Assembly: GCF_042660675.1 (NCBI RefSeq)
Contig: NZ_JBHSUL010000010.1
Location: 1-58,997, forward strand
Source: Marinilactibacillus sp042660675
GTDB taxonomy: Bacteria; Bacillota; Bacilli; Lactobacillales; Carnobacteriaceae_A
DNA: 58,997 nucleotides
Reading direction: 5' to 3'
Below, piece by piece: positions 51,193 through 58,997 of this stretch (positions are counted from its first letter, which is position 1; the number at the start of each line of letters is the position of its first letter). The notes beneath the pieces are model-generated. The model was not told the origin of the DNA, searched no databases, and saw nothing but the letters and a program-made list of their open reading frames with translations. Made by a program: the position numbers and the translations under genes.

Positions 51193-51762
51193 TCAACTTT
51201 TTGGACTATTTCCAGATTTTTTGGATTTTGATAGTTTATTTTTCTTAATTTTTTTCGTCCAAAAACCGCCATTAATATATCTAGGCTCATACGAAACGAT
51301 GAAAGCTTTTGATTCGATTTGGTGAATCTTTTTATAAAGATCACGCTCATTTGATCTAGGTGTCAATATTTCAAGTACGTATCGATTACCTTCTCTACCA
51401 TAAGCTTGCGTAGTAGTGACCCCATATCCCTGATCTCTGAGTTTGTCAGCGATTTCCCATCCATCTTCTGGAACAATTGTTGTAACCAGTATATGACCTA
51501 GTGCTAAATAATTTTCAATCTTCATACCCGCAAAAATCCCCACTCCAAATCCTAGGGCGTACACGAATATATTTATGACATTATCTAGGTTGTCTAGCAC
51601 TAATCCTAATCCAACAACGTAAATAGAAATTTCAACCATTGCAATAAAAGGTGCAATCGACTGATACCCTTTCATAGTCAGCATCATTCTAAGTGTGTTT
51701 AACGTAACGTAAACGACGTTTATTAAAAATATTGTTATTAACATTGTCCAATCTAAATCCAC
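51193..51762 (-). CDS. UPF0316/DUF5698 membrane protein, YebE-like
   Basis: 189-residue protein with three N-terminal membrane helices (LITIFLINVVYVTLNTLRMM, IAMVEISIYVVGLGLVL, NIFVYALGFGVGIFAGMKIE region) and a cytoplasmic DUF2179-like domain (about 95-160, with GYGVTTTQAYGREGNRYVLEI). It ends in a Lys/Ser-rich tail. Function unknown. In B. subtilis yebE stands next to the purEK genes, and here too it neighbours a purK-like gene, so the pairing looks conserved. Start GTG, six bases after AGGAG. Confidence 0.85.
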   Translation of the reverse strand: MDLDWTMLITIFLINVVYVTLNTLRMMLTMKGYQSIAPFIAMVEISIYVVGLGLVLDNLDNVINIFVYALGFGVGIFAGMKIENYLALGHILVTTIVPEDGWEIADKLRDQGYGVTTTQAYGREGNRYVLEILTPRSNERDLYKKIHQIESKAFIVSYEPRYINGGFWTKKIKKNKLSKSKKSGNSPKS

Positions 51763-51908
51763 AAGAATCTCCTATCTTTTTTACCTACCTTAAGTTTTAC
51801 ATACTATAATAGCTGAGACAAGTATGACCCATCCCAGCCTTTTTATTATATGACTATTTCCCTCATTAAAAGAATGGTTATTTCTTCTAATTCAGCCATA
51901 GATCTTGT

Positions 51909-53258
51909 TTATCCCTGATCTTCAACTAGCTCTCCCAAAGTATCTTCAAGCTGAATTTTTTCAACGCGTAAAGTCAATATTCGGGAGCCTTCAAGTGAAT
52001 CTACTTTCATCAATAAATCTTCTAATTTCAAAAATGCTTCATCGTTTTTGCTCGGCACACTACCAAACTCCGTTATGAAGTATCCGGCAATCGTATCAAC
52101 ATCTTCTGATTCTATCTTGGTACCAAAATAATCATTAAACTTTTCTATCGGTGCTGATCCATCTACGATATATTTCTGATCAGAAACTTCTTCAAACAAA
52201 CTATTCGTCTGATCATATTCATCATCGATTTCTCCAACGATTTCTTCAAGAAGATCTTCTAGTGTAACGATACCAACCACACCACCATATTCGTCGTTCA
52301 ATACAGCCATTTGGTTTTGAGTTCGTTTCATTTGAAAAATCAAATCATCAATGTAGATAGTCTCCGGTACAAATAACGCTTCATTACTGATTTCTTTTAA
52401 ATCAATATCATATAAGGCTTGATCTTTCGAAGCTTTCAACAAGTTCTTTACGTGAACAATCCCTAGTATGTTATCTTTATCTTCAAAATATAGCGGCACT
52501 CTAGAGTGCGGGGTGTTCAACATAGCATCAATATTTTCTTTATTCGAATCTTCGTAGTCCAACATAAATGAATCGGTTCTTGGAACCATCACTTCTCTGG
52601 CAATTTTGTTGTCCAGAGATAAGACCCCTTTTAACATTGAAAATTCTTCTAGATCGATGACTTCATGGTGATGACTCTGTTCTATAAATGTACGGAATTC
52701 ATCTCTTGTCATCGTGTCTTCCTGCGCATCAAAATTAATTGGAATCATTTTTTTCATTAGTTTTGTGATCATTTTCAAAGTCCAAACAATTGGGATAAAT
52801 AATTTGCGAACAATAAGAACGATCCCTACGAGCAACATTGCAGTTTGGTCGGGGTCTTGAGCAGCAATCGCTTTAGGCAGCTGCTCTCCAAATACAAGAA
52901 ACACAGATGAGACAATCAATGTAATAATGATCATACTCAAAATTCTGGCAGAAGCAAATTCTCCCATCATACCAGCCAGGTAGTCAGTATAGTAAAATGA
53001 CGCTAACGCACTACTAAAGAGCGCAGCTAGTGTCAGAATAATACGAACTGCAATCAGATAATCATCCGACTTTTCTAACAACAGTAACACCTTTTTGGCT
53101 TTCTTGTTTCCTTCAATTGATAACTCGATAATTTTGGTTTGATTCAGTGAAATCAATGACATTTCGACTGCTGCGAAAATGCCATAGACAACCGTCAACA
53201 AAACAATAAGTGCTACATGCCCAATTAAGGGCTGCAGACTCCCAGGATCAGAATTCAT
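51909..53258 (-). CDS. CNNM/CorC (HlyC/TlyC) family transporter
   Basis: 449-residue membrane protein: DUF21/CNNM transmembrane domain (about 12-190), a CBS pair (about 205-335 with MVPRTDSFMLDY and LNDEYGGVVGIVTLEDLLEEIVG) and the C-terminal CorC_HlyC domain (about 350-435). Members export or maintain magnesium homeostasis (MpfA in staphylococci). The older hemolysin label has no support here. GGAG lies ten bases before the ATG. Confidence 0.92.
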   Translation of the reverse strand: MNSDPGSLQPLIGHVALIVLLTVVYGIFAAVEMSLISLNQTKIIELSIEGNKKAKKVLLLLEKSDDYLIAVRIILTLAALFSSALASFYYTDYLAGMMGEFASARILSMIIITLIVSSVFLVFGEQLPKAIAAQDPDQTAMLLVGIVLIVRKLFIPIVWTLKMITKLMKKMIPINFDAQEDTMTRDEFRTFIEQSHHHEVIDLEEFSMLKGVLSLDNKIAREVMVPRTDSFMLDYEDSNKENIDAMLNTPHSRVPLYFEDKDNILGIVHVKNLLKASKDQALYDIDLKEISNEALFVPETIYIDDLIFQMKRTQNQMAVLNDEYGGVVGIVTLEDLLEEIVGEIDDEYDQTNSLFEEVSDQKYIVDGSAPIEKFNDYFGTKIESEDVDTIAGYFITEFGSVPSKNDEAFLKLEDLLMKVDSLEGSRILTLRVEKIQLEDTLGELVEDQG

Positions 53259-53314
53259 TATATATTTTCTCCTTTTTTTACGTTCACTTTAATTCATTTA
53301 TCAAAATCAAAGTC

Positions 53315-53343
53315 ACTATATCACATATTGAGCACTGGAACAA
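53315..53343 (-). promoter_or_regulatory. Promoter of the CNNM/CorC gene
   Basis: TTGTTC (53343-53338) and TATAGT (53320-53315) are 17 bases apart on the minus strand, about 60 bases before the start codon. Confidence 0.55.
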
Positions 53344-53377
53344 TAGCATTCAGTGTAGGCTTTTTTGCTTTTATTTT

Positions 53378-55441
53378 TTATTCAGTATCTTTTAATTCTG
53401 GAAGAATGGGTAAGAATCGCTCAACTACATCCCCACTGCTCTTTCCTTCCAGGAAACCAATAAACGTGAAATCGTTATCCTCTGCATCCAGTGCGTAAAC
53501 AAATCCATTCGTGACATTTTCGCCATCTTTTTCTATTTCAGCTGTTCCTGTTTTAGCACCTACTTGGAAAGGCAGAGATGCAAAAGGATGCGCTGTACCA
53601 TTTGTATCTTCTACAGCTCTAATCAGATCTTCTCTGACAATTTCTGCAGACTCTGAAGATACTGGAGTGAGTTGATTTGCGCCTGCTTCTTCATCCATAA
53701 CGATTGTAGGGAATGTCATCATCCCGTCATTGGCTACAGCAGAGTAAAATGAAATCTGATGAATCGGGCTCATCAATAATTCACCTTGCCCATAGGCAGT
53801 ATCTGCCAGCAAAGTTGGTCTATTCAATGCGCCATCATTAGATATCTGAGCCGGTTGCATACTGAATGGAAGATTCATACTGGCACCAAATGGGAATTGA
53901 CTTAGTTCCTTAACGAATCTATCTCCACCTATTTCGAGTGCTTCCATTGCGAAATAGATATTGTCTGAATACGTAATGGCTGCTTGCAAGTCAACTTCTG
54001 TCACCGCGTCACTTACACGAGTAATTTGATGTCCTCCAAAAGAATCATCATTTGGACTCCATTGTAGTCCCTCAATTGTGTGGAGTTTTTCAGGCGTCGT
54101 AATGCCTGTATCTAAACCAATCATAGAGGTTAATATTTTAAAAGTTGAACCTGGTGCGTATCTTGCTGCATAACGAGCGATAAAGGGTGTATTAGGATCA
54201 TCGTTATAACTCTGATACGCTTCATTTGAAATTCCTCTTACAAAAAGTTGCGGATCATAAGAAGGTGAACTAGCTGCTACCAGTAACTCTCCTGTCTCAG
54301 GTTCCATCACAACAGCTGTTCCTGGTTCGCCTTGTAACTGGTCGTAAAATGACTGTTGTAGGTCGATGTCTATTGTAAGACGAATATTTTCTCCGTCTTT
54401 AATTTCTGATTCAATCAATACAGATTTTTGTTCGCCTTCCTCTGACTCAATAAAGATTCTTCCACCTTTTGTTCCTCTAAGTCTCTGATCAAAAGCTGCT
54501 TCTAAACCCGATTTTCCTAATGTGTCTCCAGCTTGCAAGGTAGGGTTAGCTTCTATATCTTCGGCAGTCGCTTGACCAACATATCCTGTTAGGTGAGCTG
54601 CTGCTTCAGATAAGGGATAAATACGCGCAGCAGTCTGTTGATAGCGGACGCCTGCAAGCTCCGGTCTGTTCCCTTCATCTACAACTGTAAAGGGTACAAA
54701 GCTATCTTCATTGACCCATGATTGTTCGAGTAACCCTTCTAGTGCTGGAACTTCCTGATTTAAGGCATCTGCAATACGGCTGAGATTTTCCTCTCTCGCA
54801 CTACCTTCACCTAAAGATAATGGATAGAGTCCCGCTTGCCAAGCGTCTCCGTTGCCAGCAAGCAGATTGCCATTGCGATCATTCAAACTTCCACGGTCCC
54901 CTTCTTCATAACTGATTCTAACAAGGTCTCCCTGTTCCAAATCCGGAAATATCAATGTTGTATCCCAGTTAACCGACATGGTTTCTCCCTCTTCATGAAG
55001 AGTTGTTTCGTAGGCTAGATCGTTTATCGTGCCTAAAGAAGTGTCCATAGACAATGTGTAGTTAAAGTGATAAGTATCCGTTTCTTCATCTAGTCTTAAT
55101 TGTGACATCGTTTCATTCAAGTTTGTTGCACCAATTACTGAAAAAACGTTTTGATATCTTTCAACAATTTCTTCATCTGAATAAGAAGAATTTGAAATTG
55201 AGTCTTCTGATAGAAGGTCAACCATATCTGAGATTTCTTCTGATCTAAGCGCTTCTAAGTAATTTTCGGTAATATCCTCTGCTCGAGTTTGTCTTAATTG
55301 AGCTTCGCGATTTTCTTGCCATCTAGTATAGCCAATATATCCTCCAATACATACCAGAACAATCAGAATGACAGCTACGGGGATTAACCAGATTTTTTTA
55401 CTTTTACCATTTTTTGTAAATCCTTTTGAAGATCGCTTCAT
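53378..55441 (-). CDS. Low-affinity penicillin-binding protein, PBP5/PBP3/MecA type
   Basis: 687-residue class B PBP, a DD-transpeptidase anchored by an N-terminal helix (about 19-41) with its body outside. A MecA N-terminal NTF2-like domain (about 50-165) is followed by the dimerisation domain (YQQTAARIYPLSEAAAHLTGY near 268) and the transpeptidase domain. Active-site motifs are Ser432-Thr-Phe-Lys435, Ser492-Asp-Asn494 and Lys630-Thr-Gly. Proteins of this architecture (E. faecium PBP5, S. aureus PBP2a, B. subtilis PBP3) bind beta-lactams poorly, so intrinsic reduced susceptibility is plausible but cannot be read from the sequence. Last gene of a wall-related group. Confidence 0.9.
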   Translation of the reverse strand: MKRSSKGFTKNGKSKKIWLIPVAVILIVLVCIGGYIGYTRWQENREAQLRQTRAEDITENYLEALRSEEISDMVDLLSEDSISNSSYSDEEIVERYQNVFSVIGATNLNETMSQLRLDEETDTYHFNYTLSMDTSLGTINDLAYETTLHEEGETMSVNWDTTLIFPDLEQGDLVRISYEEGDRGSLNDRNGNLLAGNGDAWQAGLYPLSLGEGSAREENLSRIADALNQEVPALEGLLEQSWVNEDSFVPFTVVDEGNRPELAGVRYQQTAARIYPLSEAAAHLTGYVGQATAEDIEANPTLQAGDTLGKSGLEAAFDQRLRGTKGGRIFIESEEGEQKSVLIESEIKDGENIRLTIDIDLQQSFYDQLQGEPGTAVVMEPETGELLVAASSPSYDPQLFVRGISNEAYQSYNDDPNTPFIARYAARYAPGSTFKILTSMIGLDTGITTPEKLHTIEGLQWSPNDDSFGGHQITRVSDAVTEVDLQAAITYSDNIYFAMEALEIGGDRFVKELSQFPFGASMNLPFSMQPAQISNDGALNRPTLLADTAYGQGELLMSPIHQISFYSAVANDGMMTFPTIVMDEEAGANQLTPVSSESAEIVREDLIRAVEDTNGTAHPFASLPFQVGAKTGTAEIEKDGENVTNGFVYALDAEDNDFTFIGFLEGKSSGDVVERFLPILPELKDTE

Positions 55442-55486
55442 ATTCCTACCTACTTTCTAATGATTCAACTATGATTGGTTGTTTTT

Positions 55487-56176
55487 TTATTGATCGAATA
55501 TGTCTTTTTCTTTTTTTCTATATTTATCCATTTTTTTGCTGAATAATTTCCCATTGGAAGGTGGTGTATAAGTGATTGCATTTGCGCCTGCTTCAATGGT
55601 CTCTTTGATACTTTCTTCTGTCGGACCACCAGTTGCAATGATGGGAAGCTTAGGATACTTGCTTCTGATTTCTCTGACAAGTTCTGCGGTATTCGCAGCA
55701 TTTGAGATATTTAAAATATCGATTCCAGCAGCCAGTCTTTCGTCTATATCTGTATATTCAGAAACAATCGTCATAATGATTGGAATATCTATAACTTCAT
55801 TGATGGCTTCAATGGTCTCAATAGGTGTCGGTGCATTCACTACAACTGCCAAGCACCCGTGAGCTTCGGCAAAGAGCGCCATATTTGCTGATCTTGGTCC
55901 TTGTGTCGTTCCACCACCCACTCCAGCGAGGACAGGTATTGTCGAGACAGAAGTAATTGCCTCAATGATTGCTGGGTGCGGCGTGAAAGGATAAACTGCC
56001 ATGATGGCATCCGCGTTATTGTTCATGATAATCGCAATATCCGTCGTAAACATCATGGCTTTAAATCTTTTGCCATTGATGTTGATACCACTAGCATTTC
56101 TTATGACATCAGGTACTGCAATATAATCTTTTCTTAGATTAGTCTCAACGACTGGCACTTCTTTTTTATTGGTCAT
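55487..56176 (-). CDS. TIM-barrel protein of unknown function
   Basis: 229-residue beta/alpha-barrel-like protein, sometimes labelled hydrolase in Lactobacillales genomes without evidence I know of. The barrel pattern is clear: PVLAGVGGGTTQGPRSANMA near 95-114, LAVVVNAPTPIETIEAINE near 123, IPIIMTIVSEYTDIDERLAAG near 145, IIATGGPTEESIKETIEAGA near 195, the last being a phosphate-binding turn. The start at 56176 (GAGGG eight bases before) overlaps the GH73 gene by 11 bases, so they are coupled. Cytoplasmic; substrate unknown, though its place suggests a wall precursor or phosphate ester. Confidence 0.75.
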   Translation of the reverse strand: MTNKKEVPVVETNLRKDYIAVPDVIRNASGININGKRFKAMMFTTDIAIIMNNNADAIMAVYPFTPHPAIIEAITSVSTIPVLAGVGGGTTQGPRSANMALFAEAHGCLAVVVNAPTPIETIEAINEVIDIPIIMTIVSEYTDIDERLAAGIDILNISNAANTAELVREIRSKYPKLPIIATGGPTEESIKETIEAGANAITYTPPSNGKLFSKKMDKYRKKEKDIFDQ

Positions 56177-56819
56177 TAGTTTGTCCCTCGTTTTCAATAG
56201 TATCGTTATCAAACCTTTGAAGGTCATAAGTTTCAATTAGCGAGATGACTTTATCAGGATAGTCCGGGTCAGTAGCATAGCCCGCATCTTTAAGGGCTTT
56301 TGCAGCATCCTGATAATTCGAAGATTCAATAACATCTGTATAGAGGCTGTCATCCCAATCTGTTCCATTTTTCAAAAGCTTCGCATAATCTTCCATAGAC
56401 TCCAGCAACGTGTTATAACTTCTGAATTCAGCTCTGATCTCTACCCATTCGTCATCTTCGAATTCCTTTGTAGTATAATCTGTTTCATTCGTTCCTTTAA
56501 TACCATAATAATTATTTTCACGTTGCGCTAACTCACTTCTTCCCCAGTTTGACTCAAGGATTGCCTGAGCAATCGCGATGCTTGGACGAATGCCATAGGT
56601 TGCGTTTAAAATCACTGCGTTCTCACCAACTTCATCAATAAATTCTTCCTCACGAGAAGAAGAAATGCCAACTGGATCGTCTAGCAACCTTTTACCGACA
56701 AAAGCGATAGAGAAAACAAAAAACAGTAAAAACACTAGCCCGATTTTAAATAGTAGCATAAGTGGACTCTGCTTGTTTCTTTTGCCCCTCTTACGTGCTT
56801 TCGTTTTCCTTTTAGCCAA
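56166..56819 (-). CDS. Membrane-anchored GH73 glucosaminidase
   Basis: 217-residue peptidoglycan hydrolase: highly basic N-terminus (about 1-18), one membrane helix (about 20-41), then a FlgJ/LytG-type glucosaminidase domain. Catalytic Glu89 lies in AIAQAILESNWGRSEL; NNYYGIKG near 102 and YNTLLESMEDYAKLL near 135 are typical, and the end DAGYATDPDYPDKVISLIE closes the fold. Cuts N-acetylglucosaminyl bonds in the wall. TTG at 56819 is nine bases after GGAG; the TTG two codons upstream is only three bases away from it. Confidence 0.87.
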   Translation of the reverse strand: MAKRKTKARKRGKRNKQSPLMLLFKIGLVFLLFFVFSIAFVGKRLLDDPVGISSSREEEFIDEVGENAVILNATYGIRPSIAIAQAILESNWGRSELAQRENNYYGIKGTNETDYTTKEFEDDEWVEIRAEFRSYNTLLESMEDYAKLLKNGTDWDDSLYTDVIESSNYQDAAKALKDAGYATDPDYPDKVISLIETYDLQRFDNDTIENEGQTNDQ

Positions 56820-56860
56820 AACCAACGACTCCTTTAAAATGATTCCGCTATAATTTAGTC

Positions 56861-57670
56861 TTATAGATTTTCTCTTTCTTCAAGCAATTCTATAAATTCT
56901 TCCAATACAAGCTCGTGCTCCTCGATAAACTGGGCATTTTCTTTACCAACGTATCTAAAATGCCAAGACTCATAATTAATGTCTGTTAATGTTTCTGCCC
57001 CTTCAGGGTATCTTAAGATAAAGCCGTAGTCTGTCATTGTTTCCAGTAACCAATGTTGCGATTCCTGAGTATCATAATCTGGTGTCAGACTATTACCATC
57101 AGCAATCCACTGTTGATCAACGATATCTACCGCCAAACCGGTATGGTGCTCACTTCTTTTCGGTATAGCGATATATTCTTCTGTTTTAGAAATGGCTTCT
57201 TCTTCCGTAAAGCCTTCTTTCTTGAATTTATTGATACTATTATCATAGTTATTTTGCTGTCTTTCAACAGAACGGTAACCTGAAGCAAAAAATAGACGAT
57301 GACCAGCCTCAAGACCAGCAGATATCCATTCATTAAATGGTTCTACGATTCTTGCATCTACTTCTTTATCTGGTTCTACTTCTACAAGGTTGGGTTCAAA
57401 ATCGTCTGGTAATGGCTTCCAGTTATTCACTAGAATAAGATTCCAGTCTTTGGAATTTGCATCTTCTGGTAACGATTCCAAAATCTCAAGATGCGCAATT
57501 TCTTCTTCGGTAAGTGTTTCTGTTGTTTCCTCTTTTTGTTCAGATGTTTCAGAAGATGTGTTTTGCCCATTGGAACTCTTTGATGTTTCCTCTATTGGTG
57601 TTTGATCTGCAGGCGTGCAGCCTGCAAGGACGATTAAACCAACAGGTAAAATGAACCATTTTTTATGCAT
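56861..57670 (-). CDS. VanY/LdcB-type D,D-carboxypeptidase lipoprotein
   Basis: 269-residue lipoprotein with lipobox LAGC (Cys18) and a Ser/Glu/Thr-rich linker to about 60. The catalytic domain carries the zinc motifs of the VanY/M15B family: Ser173-x-His175-x-x-Gly-x-Ala-x-Asp182 (SEHHTGLAVD), Glu234 and His237 in YESWHFRYVG, and substrate loop ASGYRSVERQQNNYD near 129. It trims the last D-Ala or the L,D-linked residue from wall stem peptides. Likely regulates cross-link substrate for the PBP of the same group. Not linked to vancomycin genes. Confidence 0.9.
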   Translation of the reverse strand: MHKKWFILPVGLIVLAGCTPADQTPIEETSKSSNGQNTSSETSEQKEETTETLTEEEIAHLEILESLPEDANSKDWNLILVNNWKPLPDDFEPNLVEVEPDKEVDARIVEPFNEWISAGLEAGHRLFFASGYRSVERQQNNYDNSINKFKKEGFTEEEAISKTEEYIAIPKRSEHHTGLAVDIVDQQWIADGNSLTPDYDTQESQHWLLETMTDYGFILRYPEGAETLTDINYESWHFRYVGKENAQFIEEHELVLEEFIELLEERENL

Positions 57671-57893
57671 TCTAAAAATCTCCTACTCTAGTATATTCAT
57701 GCTATTCATTTTACCACAACGCAAAGTCTCAAACCAAAATACTCATGATAATCTAAACATTTTTAAACGGTTACTTCATTTTTTTGATACAATTAAAGTA
57801 AGCAGTTAAAAAAATGATTAAGATAAAGTAGAAGTTCTGATATTTAAAGTCTTATCATCTTTTTAAACAATTTTATAGAAAGAAGGAATGATG

Positions 57894-58859
57894 ATGGCTA
57901 CAATTAGATGGGGTATTATTGGACTTGGTGATATTGCTCAAAGTTTCGCAGATTCTTTTAACTCAGAACAAGCTGAATTAGCTGCTGTTGCTTCAAGAAG
58001 TTTACAGAAAGCTCAGGAATTTGCTGAAAGACATCATGTACCTAAAGCTTATGGTCATTATGAAGCTCTCTGCTTTGATCCAGAAATTGACATCATTTAC
58101 CTAGCAACGCCTAACAGTCACCACGCGGAAAATATTAAAATGGTCCTGAATGCAGGTAAACATGTATTATGTGAAAAAGCAATGGTTATGAGTGCAGCCG
58201 AATTTAAAGAGGTCCATGAACTGGCTAAAGATAAAAACTTGATTATTGCTGAGGCGATGACAATTTATCACATGCCTTTATATAAGCAATTGAAATCAAG
58301 AATCAAGTCCGGGGAATTTGGACAGCTCAAAATGGTCAATGCTATGTTTGGAAGTTTGAAAGAAGCAGACTCTTCTAATCGATTTTTCAGTAAAGATTTG
58401 GGTGGCGGTGCACTTCTGGATATTGGCGTTTATGCTTTGTCTTTCGTCCGCTACTTCTTAAATAGTCAACCGACCAAACTTCAAACAATGGCTAAGCTTT
58501 ATGAAACGGGTGTGGACGAGATGAGTACGATTCAAATGCGTAACGAACACAATGAACTGTCTAGTGTCTCTCTTTCCTTTAGAGGAAAAATGCCTAAACA
58601 AGGTGTAATCGTCTGCGAGGAAGCTTATATTACGGTATTAGATTACCCTAGAGCAGATAAAGCAGTCATCACTTATGCTGATGGCCAAACTGAAATGGTT
58701 GAAGATGGGGATTCTTCCGCTGCTCTATCGTACGAAATAGAAGCATTGACTCAAACCTTACTTGAAACGGAAAACCTTTCTTATATTGATTTGACTCGTG
58801 ATGTAACCAACCTTATGGATCAGTCAGAAAAACTGTGGGGTATGGATTTAACAAAATAA
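57894..58859 (+). CDS. Gfo/Idh/MocA family oxidoreductase
   Basis: 321-residue NAD(P)-dependent oxidoreductase. N-terminal Rossmann fold IIGLGDIAQSFADSF near 8-22, YLATPNSHHAEN near 69, the catalytic Lys95 in CEKAM and GGGALLDIGVYALSFV near 176 are conserved. Best resembles the dimeric dihydrodiol dehydrogenase-like/sugar-oxidising branch; substrate unknown. Three ATGs in a row occur; the third, six bases after AAGGA, is taken as start. Single gene followed by a terminator hairpin. Confidence 0.88.
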   Translation: MATIRWGIIGLGDIAQSFADSFNSEQAELAAVASRSLQKAQEFAERHHVPKAYGHYEALCFDPEIDIIYLATPNSHHAENIKMVLNAGKHVLCEKAMVMSAAEFKEVHELAKDKNLIIAEAMTIYHMPLYKQLKSRIKSGEFGQLKMVNAMFGSLKEADSSNRFFSKDLGGGALLDIGVYALSFVRYFLNSQPTKLQTMAKLYETGVDEMSTIQMRNEHNELSSVSLSFRGKMPKQGVIVCEEAYITVLDYPRADKAVITYADGQTEMVEDGDSSAALSYEIEALTQTLLETENLSYIDLTRDVTNLMDQSEKLWGMDLTK

Positions 58860-58894
58860 GAGATGAAACAAAAAAAGAGATAGATGTCCAAATT

Positions 58895-58997
58895 GGCTCT
58901 GTGTCAAATAGTGTTGGTAACATTAGTTACCCTTAAGAAGATTTATCGATTTCATTCGATAAGTCTTCTTTTTTTGGGCTTCATTTTTAGTGAGAGG
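58895..58997. mobile_element. Possible ISL3-type insertion sequence end
   Basis: The stretch GGCTCTGTGTCAAATAGTG, then TTGGTAA, from 58895 resembles the terminal inverted repeats of ISL3-family elements in lactic acid bacteria as I remember them. No transposase is visible before the window ends, so it can be only the edge of an element running to the right. Confidence 0.45.
58935..58975 (+). terminator. Terminator
   Basis: AAGAAGATTTATCG and CGATAAGTCTTCTT are complementary with one G-U pair and eight bases between, followed by TTTTT. It would end the oxidoreductase transcript or shield the possible IS element from read-through. Confidence 0.8.

Noticed and set aside
51811..51840. GCTGAGA...TCCCAGC hairpin with T-run as a terminator
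   Set aside because: It would work only on the plus strand, where no gene ends; the stem is short and interrupted. It merely resembles the terminator at 78-107.
51909..53258. Hemolysin
   Set aside because: The domain order is CNNM-CBS-CorC_HlyC, a metal homeostasis transporter family; the hemolysin name is historical.
1..58997. CRISPR array, tRNA, rRNA, prophage or biosynthetic gene cluster
   Set aside because: No regularly spaced repeats, cloverleaf or rRNA sequence, phage structural genes or NRPS/PKS/lanthipeptide genes were seen on either strand.

Overview
The window is a low-GC Gram-positive chromosome segment, most likely from the Lactobacillales and probably Carnobacteriaceae-like (Alkalibacterium, Marinilactibacillus or Carnobacterium type). 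This is inferred from the block pcrA-ligA-camS-gatC-gatA-gatB-dagK-rlmD, strong AGGAGG-type ribosome binding sites with frequent TTG and GTG starts, a methionine T-box leader, a MecA/PBP5-type penicillin-binding protein and the absence of sporulation genes. I saw no rRNA, tRNA, CRISPR array, complete mobile element or prophage.

Layout. 1-5.4 kb: cutC and a T-box-controlled MetE-like methyltransferase on the minus strand, then RNase H1, two GNAT acetyltransferases and a nitroreductase. 5.4-13.6 kb: a complete histidine pathway. hisZGDCBHAF-IE reads rightward as a tightly packed operon, and hisK (the missing histinol-phosphate phosphatase step) reads divergently with a small PC4-like protein. 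13.6-16.2 kb: a short Ile/Leu-rich leader peptide and a set of mutually exclusive hairpins precede a BASS-family transporter and a GldA/HcxA-like dehydrogenase. 16.3-18.7 kb: a Mn-type CDF exporter and a lipoprotein. 18.9-26.1 kb: a UgpBAEC-like ABC importer in one operon with a beta-CASP-like metallo-beta-lactamase protein and a 5'-nucleotidase. 26.3-34 kb: M20 amidohydrolase, PanE-like reductase, YeiH, TspO-like protein, UvsE, an orphan gene divergent from an EAL protein, and a 50-residue membrane peptide. 34-37.6 kb: a lipase-like hydrolase, a frameshifted AIM24 gene, exonuclease III and an unrecognised gene. 37.7-49 kb: the housekeeping block. 49.3-51.8 kb: a yebE-like gene, a divergent PurK-like gene and a GntR regulator. 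51.9-57.7 kb: a CNNM/CorC protein, then a cell-wall group (VanY-type carboxypeptidase, GH73 glucosaminidase, TIM-barrel protein, low-affinity PBP). The window ends with a Gfo/Idh/MocA oxidoreductase and what looks like the end of an ISL3-type insertion sequence.

The strongest candidate for an undescribed system is at 13.7-16.1 kb. The leader encodes 17 residues with Ile-Ile-Leu-Ile-Ile-Met-Leu near its end, and five RNA segments can pair as 1:2, 2:3, 3:4 and 4:5, ending in a perfect terminator just before the transporter gene. Read with ordinary attenuation logic, starvation for isoleucine or leucine would switch on a BASS transporter and a probable 2-oxo/2-hydroxy acid dehydrogenase, which suggests uptake and conversion of branched-chain 2-oxo or 2-hydroxy acids. 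Other points worth checking are paired perfect dyads over the two divergent promoters of the EAL locus, the Ugp-like importer with its two hydrolases, a PurK paralogue with a rewritten substrate motif, and a one-base homopolymer frameshift in AIM24.
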